DNA of 64,000 nt from Siphonodentalium dalli (Eukaryota > Mollusca > Scaphopoda > Gadilida > Siphonodentaliidae): the NCBI GenBank assembly GCA_032622095.1, contig CP136064.1, positions 213,234,205 to 213,298,204 on the forward strand, given 5' to 3'. The notes below the pieces were generated by a model. That model was not told where the DNA came from, did not search any database, and saw nothing but the letters and a program-made list of their open reading frames with translations. The translations under genes were made by a program, and so were the position numbers. Positions 11,275-20,823 of the stretch are shown piece by piece. Within the stretch, counting starts at the first letter, position 1. Each line of letters begins with the position of its first letter.

Positions 11275-11706
11275 TAACCCTTTACCCAACAGAACGGCCC
11301 TGTGCCAATGCATTCTCTTATATATGCGAGTCGACCATAGGTCGCCTCGCATATATAAGAGAATGCATTGGCTTAACACATATTAAAAATGATAAAATTG
11401 TCAAAGAATGTAGAAAAATATTATAAAAATTGTTAAAGAATGTAAGAAAAAATGGTAAAAAGTGTTAAAAAAGGATTTTTTTTAGGCCAATGCATTCTCT
11501 TATATATGCGAGGCGACCTATGGTCGACTCGCATATATAAGAGAATGCATTGGCACAGGGCATAACTGTAACCATCACAATGTGGTCAGTGAGCCGGTTC
11601 CAATGATATCCATATTTGTATGGTGTTATTGAGACAGACGGAAGATATTTTAGGCTGTTGAAGCTTTATTTGGGCGTTTTTGGCCGTTTTGTTGGGTAAA
11701 GGGTTA
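11275..11706. mobile_element. TIR element, CCCTTTACCCAACA family
   Basis: A 432-bp copy with both ends intact and both hairpin cores present (about 11306-11373 and 11486-11555). AT-rich spacer between the arms holds degenerate AAAATTGTTAAAGAATGTA repeats shared with the other copies. Confidence 0.85.
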
Positions 11707-12101
11707 AAGACATATTATGTACTTGTTCGGGTGCGTGAAACTGGTAAGTTAGTATCAAGGCACTATGCCAACTGAAGGAATGTACCATTCTACTAACATC
11801 GCCGAAAATCTGAAGCAAATCGACCATACCACTCCATAGAAAACATCGTCTGAACTAAGCTCACATTTAAATATTTACTACTCGATTCGGGACGCATCTA
11901 TCGGCGATAAACTAACGAAAACGATTTCGTCGTCGAGAGTCACTGCATTTAATTAATATATAAGAATGATGGTGTGTGTTGTCAATTTGGATATAATATT
12001 TGTAAAAATTACAACTTTGAACAAGATTATTCTCCATTTATATTTGATCACCCTAGCGGAGTGTTTCATATCACTTTAAAGGATTAATAAACATATCTCA
12101 C

Positions 12102-12227
12102 CTGTACATGTTTTTTTATCATCCTGTAGCTGATAGCCTGACGTACAGTGACATTTATAGTCATTCTGACCAATACCAATCGGCAGACACAACTGATTAC
12201 AGCTATTACCATTACATGAATTGGTAC
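12102..12227 (-). CDS. LRP1: LRP1 exon 27: EGF-like module
   Basis: A 126-nt, phase 1-1 exon: NSCNGNSCNQLCLPIG, YKCHCTSGYQLQDDKKTC. Six EGF cysteines. Acceptor ATCACAG, donor CAG-GTGAGA. Confidence 0.93.
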
Positions 12228-12308
12228 CTGTGATAACAAAGAGAAAAATTTAGGATCGCATTACCAGTCATATGGCAATGATATTAATTAAAGTGGCAAC
12301 ATTAACCC

Positions 12309-13096
12309 CAGTCTGAGTAAACTCATACCTAAATATTCATTACAACATTGAATATTAGGTCTGACGGATAACATCGCTATTTCATTTCCAAGTCCTCGGG
12401 ATTCCGTAATCTGATTGATTGCGTAAATTATTTTCCGTCCAATGAAACCGTATGGGCGGAGACTCCCATAGTGTCACTTCTAAATATAGTAACAGAGCGG
12501 CGCTTGCAAATACAACAGTCAACAGACAGAAAAAATGGCTTCGAAATTATATATTCGGTACGATTCCGATTAATTTGAAGTATGTGCTGGACCTGATAGA
12601 CAGGCATGCGTATGGTACCAACTTGGCCTCCCATAAATATAAATAGAACTCACTCATGTCCGTGTATTTTATTTACTTTATTGTAAAATGGTTTGCAAAT
12701 CAAATTATTTGTCGTAAAAAAGTCATCTGAAAGTTAAACACCGAGGAAATGACTTAATTTTATGCTTTTAAATAGTTCTAAAGCATCATTTTTGATGACG
12801 ACCTTATTTTTTGCTTTCGGATGCAGCTTTCCGGTTGATGCAGCGAGTTCATCTCCCGAAAAAGAATAGTCGCACACACGACAAATATTATCTTCTGTAA
12901 GTTTATGTCGCGCGACACAGGCCATTGTTTGCGAAGCACAACAAATAACACGTGGGGACACCTGTCAATCATCGATGTATTTTTTTTAAATCCGTGACGT
13001 CATTTTGGGGAAGCTCTTCGCTGAACAGAAATGGTTTTGGCAACATTAGCTCCAGACTCTATATTTCAAATATAGAGTCGACGTTCACCCAGACTG
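12309..13096. mobile_element. 788-bp DNA transposon with 9-bp target duplication
   Basis: Ends CAGTCTGAGTAAAC and (complement) CAGTCTGGGTGAAC, flanked by CATTAACCC at 12300-12308 and 13097-13105. The right duplication is the first bases of a MITE (13100-13360), so this element probably jumped into that MITE. A 25-base perfect palindrome of AT-rich sequence sits at 13056-13080. A minus-strand frame (12972-12734) lies inside. Confidence 0.65.
12734..12961 (-). pseudogene. Short Cys/His frame inside the 788-bp element
   Basis: A 75-codon frame reading ARHKLTEDNICRVCDYSF and then a Lys-rich tail, ending SHFLGV. The H-x8-CRVC arrangement suggests a fragment of a zinc-binding N-terminal domain. 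Family not recognised; likely a remnant of a transposon protein. Confidence 0.35.
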
Positions 13097-13099
13097 CAT

Positions 13100-13360
13100 T
13101 AACCCTTCCATGACTGGAGCATCCTGGAAATTTTGTGAAAACCCTGTGCCAATGTATTTTTATATATGCGAGTCTGCCATAGAGAGCCTTGCATATATAA
13201 AAGAATGCATTGGCCTAACAATAGTTACCTTGACCTTGTATGCCAGTGCTTTCTCTTATATATGTGAGGCTCCCTATGGGAGACTCACATAAAAACGAAA
13301 ATACACTGGCACATGATCTTTAATGCTGCATCAGCACAGCTCCCGTCATGAAAGGGTTAA
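13100..13360. mobile_element. MITE, CCCTTCCATGACTGGAGC family
   Basis: Ends TTAACCCTTCCATGACTGGA and GCTCCCGTCATGAAAGGGTT with two hairpin cores (TGCCAATGTATTTTTATATA and TGCCAGTGCTTTCTCTTATA types). Confidence 0.8.
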
Positions 13361-13437
13361 TGCATTGAACGTGAAGCAAATTAGAGATAATATATGCAGC
13401 GTATATACAAGCTGCAACTCGTGGATCGACTGTCAGA

Positions 13438-13610
13438 CACAGGGTTCACTCTGTCGATGACCAAATTGGCTAATGGCCAATTTTTTTCGAAAAAATAGCC
13501 AGAGAAATGTTCATTACTTTTGGCCAAACAGTTTCAAGGCTATAGTCAGCAATTAGCTCTCAAATTAACATTTGATCTTCATGAAACCCTTAATTCGTTA
13601 CCAGGCAATC
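13438..13610. mobile_element. Left-end fragment of a CAGGGTTCAC hAT-type MITE
   Basis: ACACAGGGTTCACTCTGTCGA followed by TGGCTAATGGCCAATTTTTT, as in the intact element at 29971-30435. Right end not found. Confidence 0.55.
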
Positions 13611-13728
13611 AGAAGTGACTCGCCTATGTATGCAAAATAATTTATCAAAAATAAGACATGCTTACTTATCAAAACAATGGTGATTTGATCTGTCTTTGGG
13701 CATATGTCTGTCCATCTCAATTCTGAGA

Positions 13729-14903
13729 GTACCGTACACACCCGCCAGTAAGCCCATGTACCCAAGGAAAATTATTGTTCAAAAAGTCCTGAATGGGCTT
13801 AGTCGCGGGGATCACCCTCGGAAAAATGGAAGTGGAGAGATTTTCGTCGTCAGAATAAGAGTAAGTATGGTAAGTATTGTCGAACAGGGAGCTAGCCGAG
13901 AATGTGGAATTAAAACAAAAATTCTACAACAAAAATCATGTTTTATTTCATTTGTTTCCCTTTAAACACGCTATTAACTAAAAATAAGTGTCCATTGGTT
14001 GGACAAGTGGGGTTGCCTACTAGTACAGCCTAAAAAAAAAAAAAATTTACAAAATGATAATATCAGATAGAGTTTTCTCCCATGGACCACGTGGCGAACA
14101 TAACGAAACAGGAAGTGTGTGTATTCGGCAAACCTCGTTATACTCCGTAAGGTCGATGAGTTCAAAGTGTTTTTGCGTTGTGAAGACATCACAATGTAAA
14201 GGTCAAAGGACACCGGAAATGACTTTTATTTCTTCCAAAAGCACGTGTTTTTTTGGTGTCTTTATTTTGGGCTGATTTTTAAATAAACCAGAAGAAATTA
14301 ATATGAATTTGAACGATATCAGTATCGAGATCGTCGAACGCCCCTGTTGTTTCTTTCGTGATATAAAGCCTACATTGAACTATTTAGCAGTTTTATGAAT
14401 CACATTTCCATTGTCGCAATGCCATCGGATAACACAAATTTTAGTCTCCAGTGTGTATCGAGCACATATTTTGGTGATTTGCATAGAAATGAATGCTGAA
14501 TTGGGCACAAGTAGGCATAATTAGTGTTTATAATCCACCACAAAACAATGACACAGGAAGCTGTCAAAGGCCACTGGGTTTCGTTTCACAGTTAGGCAAT
14601 GTATTCTTAAGCCTTTGTATAAACACTCATTATGATATTATGGGTGTTAATGGCTTCCTGTGTCACCCAGGGCATTAGAGACAACTAAAACAACACAATA
14701 AACTTTATTCACGATCACAAACAATAGCTGCTCGATCTGTATTCTGGGCACTTCTCATCAATGTTGGCGACCTCCTGGCTGTTCACATGAGTAAATTTCG
14801 GCACATGGGCTTACCAGCGGGGACAACCCTAGATTTTTGCAAGCTTCAAAAGTGGGTAATGGGCTTACCGGCGGGTGGGGCTTACTGGCGGGTGTGTACG
14901 GTA
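13729..14903. mobile_element. 1.2-kb non-coding TIR element (CCGTACACACCCGCCAGTAA)
   Basis: Left TACCGTACACACCCGCCAGT at 13729 and its inverse at about 14880-14903, with a second GGGCTTACCGGCGGG repeat just inside the right end and a TA flank on each side. The interior has no transposase; it carries a TGACACAGGAAGC / GCTTCCTGTGTCA inverted pair (14549-14664) and poly(A). Confidence 0.7.
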
Positions 14904-15099
14904 TGAGCACTATAATTCTGAGTTGATGTATGGCTTTTCTAGAATCATAATGAAAATATTGCTCTTTTTCAAGGATTTTATACAGGTGAAGTATAAGTCA
15001 TGACAATGATATTGCCTGATATCAATAGGTATAAGAAGCTGACAGCCAATAACATACAAGGGTAGTTGTTCTGTGTATATAAAAAGCTAAATATCTCAC

Positions 15100-15390
15100 C
15101 ATTTCTTGAGTTAGGATCATATATCTGCATTGCTTGAACATTGGCGGTCTCATTCCGCATGGTTCTCACAACACTATTCTCATATTCAATATCCACAACG
15201 AAAATGGAGTTCATGCTGGCATAGTACACATCATTGTCATGGACTGCCAAAGCAGTGAGATGTGGGGTCTCGGAGTTCTTAGAATTATTGACACTGCTGC
15301 AGTTCTTGCCGTCCAAATCACAAAAAATAATCTCTTGTTGCGCACGGTTTACATAATATAAAGTATCAGTTTTTACATCCACCTGTAGAC
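15100..15390 (-). CDS. LRP1: LRP1 exon 26: end of propeller 4
   Basis: A 291-nt, phase 1-1 exon, the longest here: LQVDVKTDTLYYVNRAQQ, IIFCDLDGKNC, ALAVHDNDVYYASM, VQAMQIYDPNSRN. Two blades have lost WTD (YYVN, YYAS). Acceptor ATTTCAG, donor GTGAGA. Confidence 0.92.
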
Positions 15391-15509
15391 CTGAAATAAG
15401 CCGGAAAGACACAAATAATTAGATTTCTGATTGGTCGAAATTTGCAAGGTTTAATCTTTCTTTACAAAATGGGTTCTCACATCAATTATATAAAAGGGGT
15501 TATCCTAGG

Positions 15510-15723
15510 TTAACCCTTTCAGTGCCAAGTCCGATTTTTTTATCAACCCATATTTCCTTGATCATTTTTCTAATTTATTGATTATAACAATGTGATACAT
15601 TGATGGAAAGAGCTCTAAGAGCTCTTTCCATCAATGTATCACATTGTTATAATCAATAAATTAGAAAAATGATCAAGGAAATATGGGTTGATACAAAAAT
15701 CGGACTTGGCACTGAAAGGGTTA
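15510..15723. mobile_element. 213-bp near-perfect palindrome MITE (CCCTTTCAGTGCCAAGTC)
   Basis: Two arms of about 105 bp meet at GAGCTCTAAGAGCTC with one unpaired base; I see a single-base indel (TTTTTTATCA versus TGATACAAAAA). Ends TTAACCCTTTCAGTGCCAAG. One arm only recurs at 53683-53799. Confidence 0.9.
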
Positions 15724-16323
15724 AGCACCAGCGGCCGAATTTTCAGCCCCTATCACAATCAAAATAGACCTCATCATTCATAATTTTAGCCTAAACATTC
15801 CCAACCACATTCTTCCAGTTTCATCTAATGACAACTGTTGGTTCATTAATGAGTCATTGCCCTAATTAGTTGTCGAAATTATGCCCACAAAGCCTCTTCT
15901 AAACAAAAAAACAAACATCAAATAACACAAAACAACACCATAAAACCACACTACATGCAGTTACCTGGATAATAGGCAACCCAAGTTGTGCTATCATCAA
16001 ACAAAAGAACAACAAAATCTGATATATAGCACCCGTTACAAGGCGATATGTTTGAACACTCCGACTGACAGACCAAGCCCTTGGCTATGTGCCCGAACCA
16101 CCTATGGAGGTCGAAGGCATATTAAATGACTTTGTATAAGAGATTCAAACATCTTTGTGGACCTCTAATCATGTTCAAATAACAGTGACGAACATATTAA
16201 AAGTTGCTTTCTCCTGCCAGAGATTTTTAATCATTCCCAGAAATTTCTGAAGGTGGTACATTACATATGCAACATTTTATACGGAACATTGTTTAAAATT
16301 ACTTCAATCATTCCAGTAGCATA

Positions 16324-16480
16324 CAAGCCTGAGTTTAGTGTGCCTGTCATTTTCCGAATGAGGTCCCAGAGGGTGAATTTAGGGATGCTATCCTGCAAGG
16401 CGGGCTAGCATCACTAAATTCACCCTCTGAGGACTTCATTCTGCATGCCCTCATCTGCTATGGGAGACATAGACTCAGAT
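16324..16480. mobile_element. MITE half, CAAGCCTTG family variant
   Basis: CAAGCCTGAGTTTAGTGTGC end followed by one hairpin (16361-16441) built on GAGGGTGAATTTAG / CTAAATTCACCCTC. Confidence 0.7.
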
Positions 16481-17413
16481 ATATAGAGAAATTAAATTTA
16501 AAAAGAAATAGAATCTATGCAAAGAAGTTTCTATAAAAAATTGATATTAAAGAAAACGACCAATGTGAGGAGGGGCATAATTAGCTTTTTTGTCTGTTGG
16601 GGACAATACGATGAAATAGTCCCAAATTGCACTTGTTTTTTTTTCGCTCCACAGGTCGCCATTGTTATAGTGATGCTCTCATTACAAGTTACAGCATATG
16701 CAATGAAATATGCTTAGCTCCACATTGAACTTGGGGACGGTCTCACGAAACAGAAATTGAGTAGGTGGAACTATAAAAGCTTCCCAGTTGTTAAAAGACA
16801 AAAGGTGTGACCAATGGGAATTTAGAAAATCTCATACAAATGACAGCAATTATTATCCATCAATCTAAATTTAGTTAATAATCATCACCATTCCATACAT
16901 TGTCACAACTTACAAGTATTCAATCAAGACTTTTACACTGCGTACAAGTATTCCACACACATTCATAAGTTACACAAGTCGGCACCTTTGATCTCTTTGT
17001 CAAAAATACCGGTATATATCAAAGGCAATGCATAACTGACGTTGGTGGAAATACTTTCGCGACAGTGTGTATATATTTCTGTGATGTATTTGGCTTTGAA
17101 ACTATACCGGGATAGGGAGTGCAATGAGAAGAAACACACAATATTATATAAACATCGGAACTGAAATCGGCCGATTGTGCCTCCAGTTATCGGAAATCGG
17201 TCCGATGGGCTTTTTCATTATCGGATCATCACTAATATTGGCTATTGTAATATGATGCTTGATATGGACACTGAAGCTATATACGTTTACCTGTCTTTCT
17301 AGATTAAAACTGTTTTGCTACAATTCGTAGTTGTTATTCTATAAATCATTTATGTTTGTTCAAGTGAAACAAGTTAAAACAGAAAGTGAATTTCTATAGT
17401 TAAGAGTACTCAC

Positions 17414-17514
17414 TGGTTGGGTTTCCAGCCTTTGCGATGATAACTTTGCGAGACGAGCCATCCATTCTCGCCCGAACTATAACCTGATTACCAACGTCGG
17501 ACCAAAATATGTAC
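17414..17514 (-). CDS. LRP1: LRP1 exon 25: propeller 4 blade
   Basis: A 101-nt exon, phase 2 in and phase 1 out: YIFWSDVGNQVIVRARMDG, SRKVIIAKAGNPT. It joins directly to exon 26, giving the unbroken blade link NPTS-LQVDV. Acceptor CTTACAG, donor GTGAGT. Confidence 0.9.
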
Positions 17515-17931
17515 CTGTAAGTTAATCAAGACTATAATCATACATATACCATTCTATGGTATCTGGAATTGAGTGGCCCATATAAAAGTTGCAGATGATT
17601 TCGTAGGTCATTGTAATTCAATTCGAATATATGTCACTGAAACATGCATTCTGATTGGCTGAGAGCTCCTAACTTTAGTTTTCGATTTACCAGTATCGGC
17701 CGCTGATTGGATAATAAAATTTGAATGAAGCACGTTGTCATTGACAATGCGCATAAAATACGTCAATTTTCTGCCAGGAGTCGTGTAATCGAGTCAACCG
17801 GAACATTAATTACTATAGATACAGTTAACAGGAAGTTGTTCTGTCCAGATATTTGATCACTTTATAATGTGTATTGTCGATAAAAAGTGCTTCTCTAGCA
17901 ATTTCTTTAAAAAATGTTGGTAGATTGAATT

Positions 17932-18431
17932 ACAGTAATGCCCTAAATAATTGACTCCTTAACCACAGCAGAATTATGGGTAATTTTTCAGGATTTAGTC
18001 GGAGATATGGCTTGTTGCTATTCATCGGAAAGCTCTCAGTGAGAGCTTTCCATTGAATGGCAACAAGCCATATTTCCAACTAAATCCAGAAAAGTTTTTA
18101 TATAAGTTTTTATAAAAGTTTAAATAATCGACTCCTTAACCACAGCAGAATTTTGGGTAACTTTTCAGGATTTAGTCGGAAAGATGGCTTGTTGCCATCT
18201 CAGTGAGAGCTTTCCGATGAATGGCAACAAGCCATATTTCCAACTAAATCCTGAAAAGTTTTTATATAAGTTTTTATAAAAGTTTAAATAATCGACTCCT
18301 TAACCACAGCAGAATTATGGGTAACTGAGAGCTTTCCGATGAATGGCAACAAGCCATATTTTCGACTAAATCCTGAAAAGTTACCCATAATTCTTCTGTG
18401 GTTAGGGAGTCGATTATTCAGGGCATTACTA
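17932..18431. mobile_element. Compound foldback MITE, ACAGTAATGCCC family
   Basis: Three successive palindromic units (about 17932-18110, 18110-18290, 18290-18431) of the same family, sharing AACCACAGCAGAATT and TTCAGGATTTAGTCGGA arms. It ends 75 bases from the donor of exon 24. Confidence 0.8.
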
Positions 18432-18505
18432 TACAATGGAGATAAAAGTATCGTGCACAATGTTCCCCTCAACCCCAGTCACAACGATCATATTGTTGGC
18501 CTTAC

Positions 18506-18686
18506 CCTTTCTGTGGATGTACAGCTATAGAGTTTGGTTTGCTGAGATTCGTAGTAATGAGCTCTGTTCTGAAAGCTCCATTTAGCTTGGCCACAGAGAT
18601 GGTTGCAGTGTTATCTGTTTTCATGGAGCTGAAGTACATGTTTCTTGACAACCAATCGATTGCGAAAGCATCTGGACTCGATATGT
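18506..18686 (-). CDS. LRP1: LRP1 exon 24: propeller 4 blades
   Basis: A 181-nt exon, phase 1 in and phase 2 out: [49 protein letters not shown] stands where YWTD is usual; human LRP1 is also atypical at this blade (FWTS), so divergence here looks ancestral. Acceptor GTTGCAG, donor GTAAGG. Confidence 0.92.
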
Positions 18687-18717
18687 CTGCAACAGGAAAA
18701 ATTTATAATAGCCAGTG

Positions 18718-18922
18718 TTAACCCGTTTACTAAATGGATTCGCCAGCCCATTTATAAAAGTATATATTGGAATGGTCCAGCAGACACATGAAAAGATAAT
18801 AGAAGTGCAGAAGAATTATTATTATTTGGTGAAGAATGTTCAGACCATAGTCGTTTGTTGAACTTATTATCTGAACATTTCCAAAGGGAACTACTGAGTA
18901 TTTAGTATAACAAAGGGTTAAA
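18718..18922. mobile_element. MITE, TTAACCCTCTCTATACTAAATGG family
   Basis: TTAACCCGTTTACTAAATGG left end, GAACTTATTATCTGAACATT interior, TTTAGTATAACAAAGGGTTA right end; 32 bases upstream of the exon 24 acceptor. Confidence 0.75.
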
Positions 18923-18958
18923 TCTCACAAAAGAGTGGTAGGGCCTACAGTTACACAT

Positions 18959-19114
18959 ACAGTAATGCTCTTAAGTAATCGACTTCTTAACCACAGCAGA
19001 ATTATGGGTAACTTTTCAAGATTTAGTCGGAAATAAGCCATATTTCCGACTAAATCCTGAAAAGTTACCCATAATTCTCCTGTGTTTAAGGAGTCGATTA
19101 CTTAGAGCATTATT
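18959..19114. mobile_element. Foldback MITE, ACAGTAATGCCC family
   Basis: A 156-bp palindromic copy with slightly changed ends (CAGTAATGCTCTTAAGTAAT). Almost no loop remains between the arms. Confidence 0.75.
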
Positions 19115-19190
19115 ATATGCGTAACATTAAATGTGTGTTTTAGATGCACCTGGCAGGAAAAGTTATTTAATTTGGTACACAAATACAGAC

Positions 19191-19627
19191 AAGCCTTGAA
19201 ATGTGGTCTGACATTTGCATAATGAGGTCCTCAGAGGGTGAATTTAGAGATGCTATCCCACACAAAGGGCTATTTATACCAACAACATTCACCCTCTTGA
19301 GACCTCATTCTGCTTAGGCATCATCTTCTGGGAAGTATCTCAAATTAACATTGTTTTTAGTAACTTTTTCCCTTCTGGGAAATTGCTATATCCCCTAATT
19401 TGCAGAAGATAAAATGCATAATCGAGGTGACTAATGGGTGAACATCACAAACTTCAACTGGAGAACATCAATCCGATCTGGTCTTCCATAGTAGTTAAGG
19501 CCTAAGCAGAATGAGGTTCCCAGAGGGTGAATTTGGTGATCCTAGCCCGCTGTGCGGGATAGCGTCACTAAATTCACCCTCTGGGAACCTCATTCTGCAA
19601 ATGTCAGACACACTATTTCCAGACTTG
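19191..19627. mobile_element. MITE, CAAGCCTTG family, full-length type
   Basis: AAGCCTTGAAATGTGGTCTG at the left and CAGACACACTATTTCCAGAC at the right, each followed inward by a GAGGGTGAATTTAG hairpin, with a 180-bp spacer. The right hairpin (19511-19598) is nearly perfect. Confidence 0.8.
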
Positions 19628-19975
19628 TTCACAAATCTAAGCCCATGGTTCATGCTGGCCAGAAAAACTTTTGGTCAATTTTTTGTCATTTCTGAATTTG
19701 TTTGGTCATTTTTCAGAAACTTTGGCCAAAGAGAAAAACCAAGATATGGGATCATTGAGGAAAATAAAACTGAGATTACAAAAACATACAAAAAATAAGT
19801 GATATATTTCGAGTTTGACAAAAGTGACAATAAAAATGGGTAAGCCCACTATTTGTGAATGTGAAAACTATAGCAACATAGCATTATAAACTACTGAAAC
19901 ATCAGTCATCAATGCATGTGTCACCATAATTGTTCATATTAACATTATATGTAATAATGACAAATATATTAATAC

Positions 19976-20203
19976 CTTTATCTATAACAGTTTCGATGTC
20001 ACTACCATTCAGGAAAGCACTGCTGATAGTATTGAGGCCCTTGTCAGCCCAGTACAATTTCTCTTCCTTGATGTCATAATCAATGGCAGAAGGTGTGTCA
20101 ACAAAAGGCACAGTTATCGATGGTATAACGTTGAATCTAGCATTTTGTAGGTCCACTCCTCTGATTTCTTGGTTCTTGACATATAGAAGGAATTTATTAT
20201 CCT
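19976..20203 (-). CDS. LRP1: LRP1 exon 23: start of propeller 4
   Basis: A 228-nt, phase 1-1 exon: [48 protein letters not shown]. The LLY-x3-QEIRGVDL stretch parallels LRP1 propeller 4. The nested hAT insertion (20266-23636) starts 63 bases upstream of its acceptor. Confidence 0.93.
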
Positions 20204-20823
20204 CTGAAATGAAAATGTTCAGCGTGTCAAAAGCATAAAGAATACTTTCAGAGATATATTTTACCAAGTGATGGGAGATTTTGAAATTTTTACTCGGTTA
20301 CGGTTTCGGTTACGGTTTGGACCAAAAGAGTTGACTCTCGGTTTTCGTTTCGTTTTTTTTTTTTAAGTACATTGTGTACCGGTATATGTGTTGAGAAAAG
20401 AGCTTGATTGCCAAGAATTGGTAGGTATTAATCAAGTATGAACACAATTGTGCCGAGATCAAGGGGATCGTGCGACGTTGCAGCTAATTTGGGATTAATT
20501 CCCAATTTCCCCACCCACGTCTGACATCGCAGCTGAATCAGTAGTTCGATATATTAAGTTATTAATGAAACACTACGTATTGTAACTGTTGTTATTTATC
20601 TATAAGTATTGAAAAAGAACAAAAATGGTTGCTTACAATAATGATAACAACACAGTGGCCGAGTCAAAATTTACACATTCCGAAACATTATTGAGCATGT
20701 TTCAGAAACTAATTTGACAACAGTATCAACTATCAAGTCGATTCAATTGAAAAACAAACATACAAAACAAAAAAACGTAACGTCGGTTGGGGCAGAATCA
20801 CATCGATCGGTTTCGGTCGGTAT

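Noticed and set aside
15965-16018. A 54-nt phase 1-1 candidate exon between LRP1 exons 25 and 26
   Set aside because: It has AG and GTAACT at its ends and an open frame, but no pyrimidine tract, and it would add 18 residues in the middle of a blade. Exons 25 and 26 join perfectly without it. It could at most be a rare cassette exon.
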